NCBI RefSeq assembly: GCF_003012735.1
Contig: NZ_PXYI01000004.1
Span: 496,001-560,000, forward strand
Source of the DNA: Allosphingosinicella deserti
GTDB taxonomy: Bacteria > Pseudomonadota > Alphaproteobacteria > Sphingomonadales > Sphingomonadaceae
Direction of reading: 5' to 3'
DNA length: 64,000 nt
In this document: positions 10,562-20,201 of the stretch, in pieces
Layout: each line of letters opens with the position of its first letter
How positions within the stretch are numbered: the stretch's first letter is position 1
The notes under the pieces: generated by a model
Seen by the model: only the letters and a program-made list of their open reading frames with translations
What the model was told of the DNA's origin: nothing
Database searches by the model: none
Translations under genes and position numbers: made by a program

Positions 10562-12096
10562 CCGGCATTCTCTCGCTGATGCTGGCGGTGCCGCTCGTCG
10601 CCGCGCTGGCCTGTCTGTTCGTCTCGGCGAGCGGAGCGCGCTGGATTGCGCTTGCCGGCACGCTGATCGATTTCGCGCTCGGTATCGTCCTCTGGGCCAA
10701 TTACGATATCGGCGGCGCTCAATGGCAGTTCGTCGAATATGCGCCGGTCTTCTCGCGCTTCGCATGGGCGCTCGGCATCGACGGCATCGCATTGATGCTG
10801 ATCATGCTGTCGGTGTTCCTGATGCCGATCTGCATCGTGGCCAGCTGGACCTCGATCGAGAAGCGCGTGCCCGAGTATATGGCCGCGTTCCTGCTGATGG
10901 AGACGCTGATGATCGGCGTCTTCATGGCGCAGGACATATTCCTCTTCTACATCTTCTTCGAAGCCGGTCTGATCCCGATGTTCCTGATCATCGGCATCTG
11001 GGGCGGTGCGAACCGGATCTACGCGTCCTACAAATTCTTCCTCTACACGCTGGTCGGCTCGCTGCTGATGCTGGTCGCGATGCTGTGGATGGTGAACTTC
11101 GCCGGCACGACCTCGATCCCGAAGCTGCTCGCAACCGATTTCCCGGCGCAGGCACAGACCTGGCTGTGGCTCGCCTTCTTCGCATCTTTCGCCGTCAAGA
11201 TGCCGATGTGGCCGGTGCACACCTGGCTCCCCGACGCCCACGTGCAGGCGCCGACCGCGGGCTCGGTGATCCTTGCCGGCGTGCTGCTGAAGCTCGGCGG
11301 TTACGGCTTCGTGCGCTTTTCGCTGCCGATGTTCCCGGAAGCCTCGAACGAGTTCTTCTGGTTGGTAATGGGCCTGTCGATGGTCGCCATCGTCTACACC
11401 TCGCTCGTCGCGCTGGTGCAGAACGACATGAAGAAGCTGATCGCGTACTCGTCGGTCGCCCACATGGCGTTCGTGACGATCGGCATCTTCGCCTTCAATC
11501 GCCAGGGGCTCGAGGGCGCGTTGATCGTGATGCTCAGCCACGGTCTCGTTTCGGGCGCCTTGTTCCTCTGCGTCGGCGTGATCTACGATCGGCTGCACAC
11601 CCGCGAGATCGACCGATATGGCGGGCTTGCCAACAACATGCCGGCTTATGCCGTGCTGTTCCTGCTGTTCACCATGGCTTCGGTCGGTCTGCCGGGCACC
11701 GGCGGCTTCGTCGGTGAGTTCCTGAGCCTGATCGGATCCTACCGCGCGAGCAGCCTTGTCGGTGCGGTTGCAACCACCGGGATCATCCTCGGCGCCGCCT
11801 ACATGCTCTACCTTTATTGGCGCGTCGCTTACGGCACGAGCCGCAATCCCGACGCGGCCGCGATGCCAGATCTGAACGCGCGCGAGCTCGTCAGCCTGGG
11901 AGCGATTGCCGCGGTGGTTCTCTGGATGGGTATCTATCCGGAAAGCTTCCTGGCGCCGATGCGCAACGACGTCGGCCTGCTGATGGCCCGCGTCGAGCGT
12001 GCCGCACCATCGGGCGACGCCCACCTCGCCAAATCTTCCAACGTACCGGCCGCCTCTGCGGCGCACGAAACTGCCGCTGAAGGAGCGCATCACTGA
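10558..12096 (+). CDS. nuoM: NADH-quinone oxidoreductase subunit M
   Basis: Antiporter-like proton-pumping subunit of complex I (ND4 type), 512 residues, about 14 helices. Family blocks include [20 protein letters not shown] near residues 128-147 with the conserved glutamate, and [19 protein letters not shown] near 216-234. The C-terminus carries a hydrophilic Ala/Glu/His-rich tail of about 30 residues past the last helix. The ATG at 10558 overlaps the nuoL stop, and the nuoM stop overlaps the nuoN ATG (TGATG). Confidence 0.97.
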   Translation: MTGILSLMLAVPLVAALACLFVSASGARWIALAGTLIDFALGIVLWANYDIGGAQWQFVEYAPVFSRFAWALGIDGIALMLIMLSVFLMPICIVASWTSIEKRVPEYMAAFLLMETLMIGVFMAQDIFLFYIFFEAGLIPMFLIIGIWGGANRIYASYKFFLYTLVGSLLMLVAMLWMVNFAGTTSIPKLLATDFPAQAQTWLWLAFFASFAVKMPMWPVHTWLPDAHVQAPTAGSVILAGVLLKLGGYGFVRFSLPMFPEASNEFFWLVMGLSMVAIVYTSLVALVQNDMKKLIAYSSVAHMAFVTIGIFAFNRQGLEGALIVMLSHGLVSGALFLCVGVIYDRLHTREIDRYGGLANNMPAYAVLFLLFTMASVGLPGTGGFVGEFLSLIGSYRASSLVGAVATTGIILGAAYMLYLYWRVAYGTSRNPDAAAMPDLNARELVSLGAIAAVVLWMGIYPESFLAPMRNDVGLLMARVERAAPSGDAHLAKSSNVPAASAAHETAAEGAHH

Positions 12097-13532
12097 TGGG
12101 CGAGTCGCTTGCGCTCACTCTGCCTGAGATCATTCTCACCGTCGGCGCGATCGTGCTGATGCTGGCTGCCGCATTCGCCGGCGATCGTCACGCCCGCACC
12201 ATCACCTGGGCCGCGATTGGCGTGCTTGCGCTCGCTGCGGCCTGGGTCCCGGGAATCGCCACGGCCGGCGGCGTTGCGTTCGACGGACTGTTCGTCGCCG
12301 ACAGCTTCGCCGCGTTTGCCAAGGTGCTGGTCTATATCGCCGCCGCGGCGGCCCTGGTCGCCGCCAATGGCTGGTTCGGCCGTGCCGGTGACTATCGCGC
12401 CGAATATCCGGTGCTGATCCTGCTTTCGAGCATCGGCATGGGCATGATGGTCTCCGCCGGCGACCTCCTGACCCTGTATGTCGGCCTCGAGCTGCAGAGC
12501 CTTGCGGCCTATGTGCTCGCCTCGTTCCAGCGGACCGACAATCGCTCGGCCGAAGCCGGCCTCAAATATTTCGTGCTGGGCGCGCTTGCCTCGGGCATCC
12601 TGCTCTATGGCGTTTCCCTCCTTTACGGCTTCACCGGCTCGACCCTGTTCGGCGACGTCTCGGTAGCGCTTCAGAATGACGGGGTGTCCACGGGCGAGCT
12701 GTTCGGCATCGTCTTCGTGCTCGCCGGAATCGCCTTCAAGGTGTCGGCCGTGCCGTTCCACATGTGGACTCCGGACGTCTACGAAGGTGCCCCGACCCCA
12801 GTCACGGCCTTCTTCGCGTCGGCGCCCAAGGTCGCGGCGATGGCGCTGCTCACCCGGGTGGCGATCGAGGGCATGGGTCCGGCGACGTTCGAATGGCGGC
12901 AGATCGTGATCTTCATGGCGCTTGCCTCGACGATCCTCGGCGGTGTCGCCGCGATCGGACAGCCGAACATCAAGCGCCTGCTGGCCTATTCATCGATCAA
13001 CAATGTCGGCTTCGCGCTGATCGGCCTCGCCGCCGCCAACCGCGAAGGCGTCTCCGCGATCTTGTTCTACATGGCGGTCTATGTCGCCATGACGGTCGGT
13101 TCGTTCCTGATCGTTCTGCGCATGCGCGACGAGGCGGGCGAGCCGGTGGAGACCATCGCCTCGCTCTCCGGACTGTCACGCACGAACAAGCCGCTCGCCG
13201 CGGCGATGGCGATCTTCATGTTCAGCCTTGCCGGCATTCCGCCGCTGTTCGGCTTCTGGCCGAAATTCCTGGTGTTCGATGCGGCGGTCCGCGCCGATCT
13301 CACCTGGCTGGCGGCGGTCGGCATCGTGACGTCGGCGATCAGCGCCTTCTACTATCTGAAGATCGTCAAGACGATGTATTTCGACGAGCCGGCCCCGGCT
13401 TATGGTCCCACTGCCGACGTGCCGCAGACGATCCTGATCGCGGCTGCCGCCCTGTTCGTGTCCCCGCTCGGCTACCTTGCAATCCCCTTGATCCAGCCTT
13501 TGGCCGACAACGCGGCCAGCGCGCTCTTCTGA
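12096..13532 (+). CDS. nuoN: NADH-quinone oxidoreductase subunit N
   Basis: Third antiporter-like proton-pumping subunit of complex I (ND2 type), 478 residues, normal length. The Proton_antipo block is visible around FKVSAVPFHMWTPDVYEGAP (near residues 211-230) and LLAYSSINNVGFALIGL (near 291-307). It is the last gene of the nuo operon; a strong hairpin terminator begins nine bases after the stop. Confidence 0.97.
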   Translation: MGESLALTLPEIILTVGAIVLMLAAAFAGDRHARTITWAAIGVLALAAAWVPGIATAGGVAFDGLFVADSFAAFAKVLVYIAAAAALVAANGWFGRAGDYRAEYPVLILLSSIGMGMMVSAGDLLTLYVGLELQSLAAYVLASFQRTDNRSAEAGLKYFVLGALASGILLYGVSLLYGFTGSTLFGDVSVALQNDGVSTGELFGIVFVLAGIAFKVSAVPFHMWTPDVYEGAPTPVTAFFASAPKVAAMALLTRVAIEGMGPATFEWRQIVIFMALASTILGGVAAIGQPNIKRLLAYSSINNVGFALIGLAAANREGVSAILFYMAVYVAMTVGSFLIVLRMRDEAGEPVETIASLSGLSRTNKPLAAAMAIFMFSLAGIPPLFGFWPKFLVFDAAVRADLTWLAAVGIVTSAISAFYYLKIVKTMYFDEPAPAYGPTADVPQTILIAAAALFVSPLGYLAIPLIQPLADNAASALF

Positions 13533-13540
13533 CCGACAGG

Positions 13541-13570
13541 GCGGCGGGGGAACCCGCCGCTCTTCTTCTT
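13541..13570 (+). terminator. Rho-independent terminator closing the nuo operon
   Basis: A perfect 8-bp stem, GCGGCGGG (13541-13548) with CCCGCCGC (13553-13560), and a GGAA tetraloop are followed by the pyrimidine tract TCTTCTTCTT. It lies nine bases after the nuoN stop, so birA probably depends on readthrough or its own promoter. Confidence 0.85.
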
Positions 13571-13620
13571 CGCGGGACTGGTGCTTTTCAGCCCCAGGAA
13601 CGGTGGCTATTCGGCGCTGC

Positions 13621-14319
13621 ATGCTGATCGATATTCGCACGGTTGCCGAAACCGGTTCGACCAACGACGACGTCGCCGCACGCGCCGCTGCCGGTGCGGA
13701 GGAGGGGCTGTGGCTGCGTGCCGAGCAGCAGAGCGGTGGCCGCGGGCGGCAGGGCCGGGCATGGCGCTCGTCGCCCGGAAATCTGTACGCCAGCACCCTT
13801 GTCCGCCTGCGCAAGGGTGATCCACCGCCGCCAAGCCTGGCGCTGGTCGCCGTGATCGCGCTGCACGAGGTGGCCGGAAGTTATGCCGGAGCGCGCAATG
13901 TGCGGATCAAATGGCCCAATGATCTGCTCGCCGGCGGGGCCAAGCTGGCCGGCATCCTCCTGGAACGCGCCGCCGATGCGGTCGTGATCGGGTTCGGGGT
14001 CAATCTCGCCCACCATCCCGGTGATCTCGAGCGGCCGACGACCAGCCTCGCCGCCCTGACCGGGGTGGTGCCCGAGCCGGGCGACTTCTGCCAATCGCTT
14101 GCCGAGGCCTTCGCGCGCTGGGTGGGCGCGTGGCGCACGGCCGGGCTGGCGCCGGTTCGGGCGGCCTGGCTTGCGGGCGCCCACCCGATCGGAACGCTGC
14201 TCTCGACAGCTGTAGGGGAGGGCAGGTTCGAGGGGTTGGACGAAACCGGGGCGTTGCGGCTGCGGGCCGCAGATGGAGTGATCCGGACGATCCATGCAGG
14301 GGACGTGTTCCTGGTGTGA
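13621..14319 (+). CDS. birA: Biotin--[acetyl-CoA-carboxylase] ligase, class I (no HTH)
   Basis: Attaches biotin to the biotin-carrier lysine of carboxylases through biotinyl-AMP. The 232 residues cover only the catalytic and C-terminal SH3-like domains; the N-terminal winged helix of the E. coli regulator is absent, so it is a monofunctional enzyme. The biotinyl-AMP loop GGRGRQGR is at residues 39-46, preceded by TGSTND; the catalytic-lysine block IKWPNDLL is near residues 98-105. An upstream in-frame GTG at 13603 would add six residues, but the ATG at 13621 gives the normal start. Following nuoN with birA and then coaX is familiar from sphingomonad genomes (memory). Confidence 0.93.
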   Translation: MLIDIRTVAETGSTNDDVAARAAAGAEEGLWLRAEQQSGGRGRQGRAWRSSPGNLYASTLVRLRKGDPPPPSLALVAVIALHEVAGSYAGARNVRIKWPNDLLAGGAKLAGILLERAADAVVIGFGVNLAHHPGDLERPTTSLAALTGVVPEPGDFCQSLAEAFARWVGAWRTAGLAPVRAAWLAGAHPIGTLLSTAVGEGRFEGLDETGALRLRAADGVIRTIHAGDVFLV

Positions 14320-14462
14320 GGCGCGGGCACGGAGTCCGGCGCAGCCCCTCCACCAACCTGAAGCTCGTTCCCCTCACCGTCTCGGGGAGGATCTTGAGTG
14401 GGCGCGGGGCGGATTTCGCAAAGCGCTTTCGCAGGGGCGGCTGACGCACTAGGGCTGTCGCC

Positions 14463-15248
14463 ATGCTGCTTGCCATCGATGCCGGGAACACAAACGTCGT
14501 CTTCGCTCTGCTGGAGGACGGAGTGGTCCGCGCGCGCTGGCGGATTGCAACCGACCCGCGGCGCACCGCCGACGAATATGGCGTCTGGCTCCACCAACTG
14601 ATCGCGCTGCAAAATTATCCCCGCGACGTGGTCGATGCCGTGATCATCGGCACGGTGGTGCCGCGCGCGCTCCACAATCTGGAGGTGCTTGCGACGAAAT
14701 ATTTCGGCGTGGAGCCGCTGGTTGCGGGGGTGCCGCCGGCGGATTGGGGGATCGAGCTCGACGTTGCCGAGCCGCGCAGCGTCGGCGCGGACCGGGTGGT
14801 CGACGCGATCGCCGCCCATGCGATGCATCCGGGCGACCTCATCGTCATCGATTTCGGCACCGCCGCCACCTTCGACGTGGTCGATTATACCGGTGCCTAT
14901 AAAGGCGGCATCATCGCGCCGGGCATCAACCTGTCGCTCGACGCGCTGGTCACCGCCGCCGCCAAGCTGCCGCGCATCGCGATTCAGGCGCCGGAAGACA
15001 ATCTGTCGGTGATCGGCCGCACCACCGAGGATCAGATGCATATCGGTATCTATTGGGGCTATGTGTCGATGATCGAGGGGCTGGTCGCGCGGATGAAGGC
15101 CGAGATCGGCCGTCCGGTGAAGGTCATCTCGACCGGCGGCCTCGCCACCTTGTTCGATCGCCACACCAATGTCTTCGACGAGATCGAGCCGGATCTCACC
15201 ATTCAGGGGCTCGCCTTGCTCTGGAAGCGGAGCGTTGGCGCGGCCTGA
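14463..15248 (+). CDS. coaX: Type III pantothenate kinase
   Basis: Phosphorylates pantothenate in the first step of coenzyme A synthesis; an ASKHA-fold enzyme that needs a monovalent cation. The 261 residues show the phosphate-binding motif DAGNTN at 6-11, the GADR motif (VGADRVVDA) near residue 110, and DFGTA near residue 135. Length is normal. The 143-base gap upstream of the ATG holds a CCCCTC/GGGGAG hairpin (about 14345-14395). RNase J follows 104 bases downstream, and the three genes birA-coaX-rnj may be one transcript. Confidence 0.94.
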   Translation: MLLAIDAGNTNVVFALLEDGVVRARWRIATDPRRTADEYGVWLHQLIALQNYPRDVVDAVIIGTVVPRALHNLEVLATKYFGVEPLVAGVPPADWGIELDVAEPRSVGADRVVDAIAAHAMHPGDLIVIDFGTAATFDVVDYTGAYKGGIIAPGINLSLDALVTAAAKLPRIAIQAPEDNLSVIGRTTEDQMHIGIYWGYVSMIEGLVARMKAEIGRPVKVISTGGLATLFDRHTNVFDEIEPDLTIQGLALLWKRSVGAA

Positions 15249-15352
15249 TTCCAGGGGTAGGGACGTCCGTCCTCGCCCGACATCCCAATGACGTCCGGAA
15301 CGAATGCGGCCAGTTCCGCTTTCGCCACTGGGACGATGCGAAAGACACCAAG

Positions 15353-16990
15353 ATGAAACCCGGCAAAGAGCTTCTCTTCCTGGCCCTCGGCGGTTCCGGT
15401 GAGATCGGCATGAACGTCAACCTCTATGGCTGCGACGGCAAGTGGATCATGGTCGATCTCGGCATGACCTTCGCCGATCCCGGCTATCCCGGCATCGACC
15501 TCGTCCTCCCCGATCTTGCCTTCATCGAGGAACGCCGCAAGGACCTGCTCGGAATCGTGCTCACCCACGGACACGAGGATCATATCGGTGCGATTCCGTA
15601 CATGGCGGCCGATCTCGGCGTACCGTTGTACGCCACGCCGTTCACCGCTGCTCTGATCGCCGAAAAGCTGCAGGAAGAGGGACTGACCGACGAGGTCCAG
15701 GTCAAGGTCATCGACATTGGCGGTACCGGCCGGATCGGGCCGTTCGGCTTCCGGTTCGTGCCGCTGGCCCACTCGATTCCCGAAGGCAATGCGCTGCTGA
15801 TCGAGACGCCCTACGGCAAGATCTTTCACACCGGCGACTGGAAGCTCGACGAATTTCCGCAGATCGGCGATCCCGCCGATGCCGAGCAACTGATCAAGGT
15901 CGGAGACGAGGGGATCCTCGCGTTGGTCTGCGACTCGACCAACGTCTTCCAGGAGGAAGCGTCGGGATCGGAAGAGGAGGTTCGCAAGGGGCTCGACGAG
16001 GTGATCGCCGCGGCCGAGGGCAGGGTGCTGGTCACGACCTTCGCTTCCAACGCGGCGCGGCTCAGCACGCTCGGCAAGGTGGCGCAGGATACGGGGCGTC
16101 AGGTGTGCGTCGCCGGACGCTCGCTCGACCGCATCCTGCGGGTGGCGCGGAGCGTAGGCTACCTCACCGACTTCCCCGAGACGGTCGATTTCGACGAGGC
16201 GATGGCGCTGCCGCGCCGCGACGTGATGATCATTGCCACGGGAGGGCAGGGCGAAGTGCGCGCGGCGCTCGCCCGAATCGCGTTCGATCAGCACAAGATC
16301 AAGCTCACCGAGGACGATCTTGTGGTCTTCTCGTCCAAGCAGATTCCCGGCAACGAGATGGCGATCGGCCGCATCCAGAACGAGCTTGCCGGGCGCGGCA
16401 TCCGCATGATCACCGATCGCCAGGCGAACGTTCACGTTTCCGGACACCCCGGTCGTCCCGAACTCGCCGCGATGTACAAGTGGATCCGCCCCGAGATCAT
16501 CGTGCCGGTGCACGGCGAGATGCGGCACATGGTCGAGCACAAGAGGTTCGCGCTTGAGAAAGGCGTGCCGCGCGGGATCGTACAGAAGAATGGCGACGTC
16601 GTGCGGCTTGCGCCGGAGGGGCCGCGCAAGCTTGGCGAGGAGCGCGTCGGGCGGCTGATTCTCGACGGCGACGTCATCTTGTCGGCCGACGGCACCACCA
16701 TGAACGCACGGCGGCGGTTGAGCTATAATGGCGTGATCTCGGTCGCGATCGCGATGAATGACGACGATCGGGTGAAGGGCGACGTCGAGATTGCGATCGA
16801 AGGCCTGCCGGTGGAGGAGGATCGCGAAGCGTTCCTCGAGGAAGCCTGTGCTGCGGCCTCGTCCGCAGCCCGCAAGGGGGCGAAGACCGAGGACAAGCTG
16901 CGCGAGGACATTCGCCTCGCCGTGCGCCGCTGCGCGACGGAATGGACCGGCAAGAAGCCCGTCGTGAACGTGCTCATCGTCCGGATCTGA
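15353..16990 (+). CDS. rnj: Ribonuclease J
   Basis: Metallo-beta-lactamase/beta-CASP ribonuclease with 5'-to-3' exonuclease and endonuclease activity in rRNA and mRNA maturation. The 545 residues include the zinc motif HGHEDH at 72-77, the second histidine motif FHTGDWKLDE near residues 158-167, a beta-CASP domain, and a C-terminal domain. SGHPGRPEL, near residue 363, carries the late metal-binding histidine region. The frame is open further upstream, but the ATG at 15353 gives the usual MKPGKELLFLALGGSGEIGMN-type start (split at residue 20). The downstream DUF1467 gene begins two bases after the stop. Confidence 0.93.
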   Translation: MKPGKELLFLALGGSGEIGMNVNLYGCDGKWIMVDLGMTFADPGYPGIDLVLPDLAFIEERRKDLLGIVLTHGHEDHIGAIPYMAADLGVPLYATPFTAALIAEKLQEEGLTDEVQVKVIDIGGTGRIGPFGFRFVPLAHSIPEGNALLIETPYGKIFHTGDWKLDEFPQIGDPADAEQLIKVGDEGILALVCDSTNVFQEEASGSEEEVRKGLDEVIAAAEGRVLVTTFASNAARLSTLGKVAQDTGRQVCVAGRSLDRILRVARSVGYLTDFPETVDFDEAMALPRRDVMIIATGGQGEVRAALARIAFDQHKIKLTEDDLVVFSSKQIPGNEMAIGRIQNELAGRGIRMITDRQANVHVSGHPGRPELAAMYKWIRPEIIVPVHGEMRHMVEHKRFALEKGVPRGIVQKNGDVVRLAPEGPRKLGEERVGRLILDGDVILSADGTTMNARRRLSYNGVISVAIAMNDDDRVKGDVEIAIEGLPVEEDREAFLEEACAAASSAARKGAKTEDKLREDIRLAVRRCATEWTGKKPVVNVLIVRI

Positions 16991-16992
16991 CC

Positions 16993-17253
16993 ATGAAGGT
17001 CCAGTCAATCCTGGCGATCTATATTCTGTTCTGGACGATGAGCCTGTTTCTCGTCCTGCCATTCGGGGTTCGCACGGCCGAGGAAGAAGGGACCAGGGCA
17101 GCCGTCGGCCATGCCGAAAGCGCGCCGCACCGGTTCAGCCTCGGCAAGGCCGCGATCCGGGCGACGATCCTTTCGGCCCTCCTGTTCGGCATCTTCTACG
17201 CCAACTATCTGTTCGGCTGGGTAACGCCGGACATGCTGGATTGGACGCGGTAG
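16993..17253 (+). CDS. DUF1467 family small membrane protein
   Basis: 86-residue membrane protein with two hydrophobic segments (about residues 5-25 and 53-74) joined by a hydrophilic loop. The short motif LPFGVRTAEEEG after the first helix, and the second helix ending near the C-terminus, fit the alphaproteobacterial DUF1467 family, whose function is unknown. It starts two bases after the RNase J stop with no room for a promoter, so it is co-transcribed with rnj. Confidence 0.82.
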   Translation: MKVQSILAIYILFWTMSLFLVLPFGVRTAEEEGTRAAVGHAESAPHRFSLGKAAIRATILSALLFGIFYANYLFGWVTPDMLDWTR

Positions 17254-17270
17254 GCGCTTCGTCAGCCATT

Positions 17271-17388
17271 TTCCCCGACCCGGATTTCCGGGAGAGGTTG
17301 GGGGTGGGACCTGCTTCCTTTGAAAAGAGAAGATGCGGCTGCGCCGCGCCAGCCATTGATCCCCTCCCGTGAATCCGGAGGGGGAGAG
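17271..17388. repeat. Dispersed GC-rich inverted-repeat element (copy A)
   Basis: Two hairpin-prone arms, CCCCGACCCGGATTTCCGGG at its left and CCCTCCCGTGAATCCGGAGG with flanking G runs at its right, enclose about 50 unrelated bases. The arms have the CCCTCC...GGAGGG character also seen at 32607-32693 and 58143-58296. The element lies between the convergent ends of the DUF1467 gene and the coiled-coil gene and may also stop transcription from both sides. Confidence 0.5.
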
Positions 17389-17412
17389 CGCTTGTGAAGG
17401 GTTCTCGCGATC

Positions 17413-19710
17413 CTACTTGCGGATGCGATCGATGGCCTGGGCGAGGGCGACGTAGAGCTTGCCCATGTCGCTCGACAGCATGGTGACCCCAAGCGGGGTG
17501 CCGTCACGATCGGCGAGAATGCGGCGGAGCATCGCTTCGAAATCGTGGATGTAGCGGTTCACCTGCTCGCGGAATTCGGCGTCGTCGTCATAGTGCCGGG
17601 CGATCTCGCGGGCCTCTGTGGCCTCGATCAGGCGCACGGCACGGCGGGTGAAGACTCCGCGATCACCTTTGAGATAAGCGGCCCAGGCGCTGTCCGTGAC
17701 GTCGTTCGACAGGATCTTGGTGACGTCGATCGCGGTCGAATTGAGCGATTCGATCAGCAAGGCGACCCGACGGGAGAAGTTCTCGCTCTCTTGGTCTTCG
17801 CGCTCCTTGCGCCCGTCCTGGATCCGCTCTTCGACGGCGGCGGCGGTTTCGCCGAGGACCAGCATCTGCCGGGTGAGGCGCTCGGAGGCGGTCCGCGCCG
17901 AGGCGACCGCACGCTCCGACACCAAAGCAAGCTCGGCCATCTGCCGCTCCACGGTAGCAGCGATGGCGTCGGTGAGCGCCTGCCGGCCGGCGTCGCCGAG
18001 CGCCTCGGCGCTCGCGGGGATGACCGACGCGATCGCCTCTCGGGCGCGCTCGGCAGCCTGGTTGGCGGTCTCGCGAACCCGCAGCATCGCCTCGACGAGC
18101 TCCGGACCGGTCTCCGCGGCGATACGGGACGCAGCCTCGCGGGCCTGGGCGGCCGCTGCACCGAGCGCGGCCAGCTTCTGCTCGCCGCCGCTCGTGCCTT
18201 CGTCGATCCGCGCGAGCAGGGATTCGAGAGCATCACGCTGGCGGGCGACCGCCGCTTCCGCCGTCTCCACCCGTTCCGCGGCCGCGGTGGCGGAGGATTG
18301 AACGGTTGCGACGATCGGCGCGAGTGCAATTGCGGCTTCGCGGGTGCGGCCAGCCTGATCCTCGACGCGGGCGAGCGCCGCCGGAAGATCCTCGCCGAGC
18401 TGCCGTGCGACCCCGGTGAGCATCTCCGACATGTCGCGGGCGCTGCCGATCAACGATTCGCTGCTGATCTTGCCGGCGCCGAGCTCGGTGATCAGCTCGC
18501 GGGTGCTGTCACGAACGGCCTGAACCGCCGCGCCGAGCTTCTCGCTTTCGGCCCCTCCGGTGCGGCCGAGCTGCGCGAACCAGTCGTCGAGTTCCGCCAG
18601 CTCCTTGGCGAGCCCGGTGACGAGCGCGTGGCTCGCCGCATCCTGGGCCGAAAGATGCCCGGCAAGGCCCTCGACTTTCCGGGAAAGCTGATCGAGGCGC
18701 TGCGACAGATTGCGGGTCGCATCCTCGCCGGCGCGATCGAGGGCCGCCTGGGTCTGGGTGATCGTCGCCAGCACCGCGACACCCTGCGCGTCGAGCGCTG
18801 CACGGGCGGCATCCAGCGCTTCGGTCGCGCGAGTCATCGCGCTATCGACCGAGGCGGTCATGCCGGTGGCTGCCTCGGCAATGCTTTCGGCAGCGGCGGT
18901 GCTGCTGCTTTCGATCCGGGCTACATGGGCCGACAGGCGCTGCGCGGCGCCGCCGAGAATATCGTCGGCCTCGCGGCCGCGAGCGGAAAGGGCGGCCAAT
19001 TGCGCTTCGAGCGCGCCGGCTTGACTGTGCGCGGTGATGCCTGCGTCCTTCATCGCCTCGGCGACCCCCCGGGCCTGGGCCTCGGCCCTCGGGAGATCAT
19101 GGAGGAGGACGCCGATGTCGACCTTGGCCGATGTGGCGGCGGCATCGAGCGCCGCTGCCTTGCGGTCGAGCGCCGCGGTTTCCTTCGAAAGATAGTGCGT
19201 AACCCGACCGAGGCGATCGGAGGCCTCGTCGCCAAGCGACATCAGCCGCTCCGCTTCGCCCCGCAGCCGCGCATGATTCTCTTCGATCCGGGTGGAGACG
19301 ATCGACAATACGCTTTCGAGCGCGGTGCTTTCGGCGCGCATCGTGGAGACGGCGCGGCCGAAGCGCTCGGCCTCCCGCCGCGGCGTGCGGCCGAGCCAGA
19401 TCCATAGCAACGCGAGCAGCACCAGCGGCGCACTGATCGTGGCAATCGCAGAGACTATTGTCTGCAGCCCGACTGCGGGCCGGGCGTCCAAGAGCGACCA
19501 GCCGGCGACCGCGACCCACGCAAAAGCGAGCAGCAGGAGCAAGGCTCCGAACAGCTGGCGCCCCGGCTGTTCCGCCGGAAGCTCGGCAACATCCTCCCCC
19601 GTGACGCCAGCCGCGCCGATCCAGTCGGCGTCGGCCCTTTCGGCGCCCGTTTCGTGGATTTCGTGCGCGCCACCTTCGGGCTGCGTCTCGGCTCTGTCTG
19701 CCCCGGTCAT
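17413..19710 (-). CDS. Membrane-anchored coiled-coil protein, function unknown
   Basis: 765-residue protein not assigned to a named family. An acidic N-terminus of about 50 residues is followed by two close membrane helices (about 52-74 and 84-107). About 550 residues of Ala/Glu/Arg-rich heptad-like sequence then form long coiled coils, comparable to the shaft of methyl-accepting or apolipoprotein-like proteins. The final 110 residues are different in composition, with aromatic and acidic residues (WAAYLKGDRGVFTRRAVRL, then YIHDFEAMLRRIL), and look like a small folded domain. No HAMP or MCP signalling tip motif was seen. It is transcribed divergently from the Hpt-like gene, 83 bases away. A structural or polar-scaffold role is an inference. 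Confidence 0.8.
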   Translation of the reverse strand: MTGADRAETQPEGGAHEIHETGAERADADWIGAAGVTGEDVAELPAEQPGRQLFGALLLLLAFAWVAVAGWSLLDARPAVGLQTIVSAIATISAPLVLLALLWIWLGRTPRREAERFGRAVSTMRAESTALESVLSIVSTRIEENHARLRGEAERLMSLGDEASDRLGRVTHYLSKETAALDRKAAALDAAATSAKVDIGVLLHDLPRAEAQARGVAEAMKDAGITAHSQAGALEAQLAALSARGREADDILGGAAQRLSAHVARIESSSTAAAESIAEAATGMTASVDSAMTRATEALDAARAALDAQGVAVLATITQTQAALDRAGEDATRNLSQRLDQLSRKVEGLAGHLSAQDAASHALVTGLAKELAELDDWFAQLGRTGGAESEKLGAAVQAVRDSTRELITELGAGKISSESLIGSARDMSEMLTGVARQLGEDLPAALARVEDQAGRTREAAIALAPIVATVQSSATAAAERVETAEAAVARQRDALESLLARIDEGTSGGEQKLAALGAAAAQAREAASRIAAETGPELVEAMLRVRETANQAAERAREAIASVIPASAEALGDAGRQALTDAIAATVERQMAELALVSERAVASARTASERLTRQMLVLGETAAAVEERIQDGRKEREDQESENFSRRVALLIESLNSTAIDVTKILSNDVTDSAWAAYLKGDRGVFTRRAVRLIEATEAREIARHYDDDAEFREQVNRYIHDFEAMLRRILADRDGTPLGVTMLSSDMGKLYVALAQAIDRIRK

Positions 19711-19793
19711 GTCGGTGAGTTTATCACCATTCGGCGCGCAGGGAAGGCAGGAAGGTTACCGGGCCTTAACGGTCTGGCGCGTAAGCCGGGCGC

Positions 19794-20096
19794 ATGGCTT
19801 ATGATCCCGGTGCCCTGAACGCCTCCCTCGCCGCTGCTGTCGGCAGCGACATGGGCCTGATGCGCGAACTGCGCGATGCCTTCGTCGAGAGTGCGGCACG
19901 GCAGGCCGATCTGATGGGTCGCGCCCGATGCGATGCCAATTGGGAGTTCGCGGCCTCGCGGCTCAAGAGCCTTGCGGCGAGCTTCGGTGCGGTCGGGCTG
20001 ATGGGCCTTGCCGACGAGGCCCTGCAAGGCGCGCCCGGCGATCCGGTGGTGCTTCGCAAGCTCCGGGCCGCGATCGAGGATTTCGCCGCCACTTGA
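19794..20096 (+). CDS. Hpt-like protein lacking the phospho-acceptor histidine
   Basis: 100-residue all-helical protein whose middle matches a histidine phosphotransfer domain. The segment AASRLKSLAASFGAVGL (residues 53-69) lines up with the A-H-x-L-K-G-x5-G-A signature, but the histidine is S55 and the glycine after the lysine is S59. K58 and G65 are kept. Without the histidine it cannot relay phosphate in the usual way, so it is more likely a binding or docking module. It is the first gene of a rightward group (nucleotidyltransferase-like, DUF2336-like, kinase-like) and divergent from the coiled-coil gene. Confidence 0.7.
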   Translation: MAYDPGALNASLAAAVGSDMGLMRELRDAFVESAARQADLMGRARCDANWEFAASRLKSLAASFGAVGLMGLADEALQGAPGDPVVLRKLRAAIEDFAAT

Positions 20097-20201
20097 TCGC
20101 AGCCCGGCGTATCGGCTGCGCCCGATGACGCCGCAGGCCGGTTTAGCCTTTGCGAAGCGCAGCTCCCTTTACTATCCCAGCCCGATGGGCGGGCACCGAA
20201 T

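Noticed and set aside
8459-12093. Long open frames antisense to nuoL and nuoM
   Set aside because: Their products are rich in Arg, Asp, His and Gln with no membrane or domain pattern, while the plus strand encodes full complex I subunits; they are typical of GC-rich third-position bias.
15203-17062. Antisense 619-codon frame across RNase J
   Set aside because: The plus strand has the complete metallo-beta-lactamase motifs; the antisense frame has low-complexity Arg/Asp-rich sequence.
17545-19407. Plus-strand frame opposite the coiled-coil gene
   Set aside because: Composition is Gly/Arg/Asp-rich without secondary-structure logic; the minus strand has coherent membrane helices and heptads.
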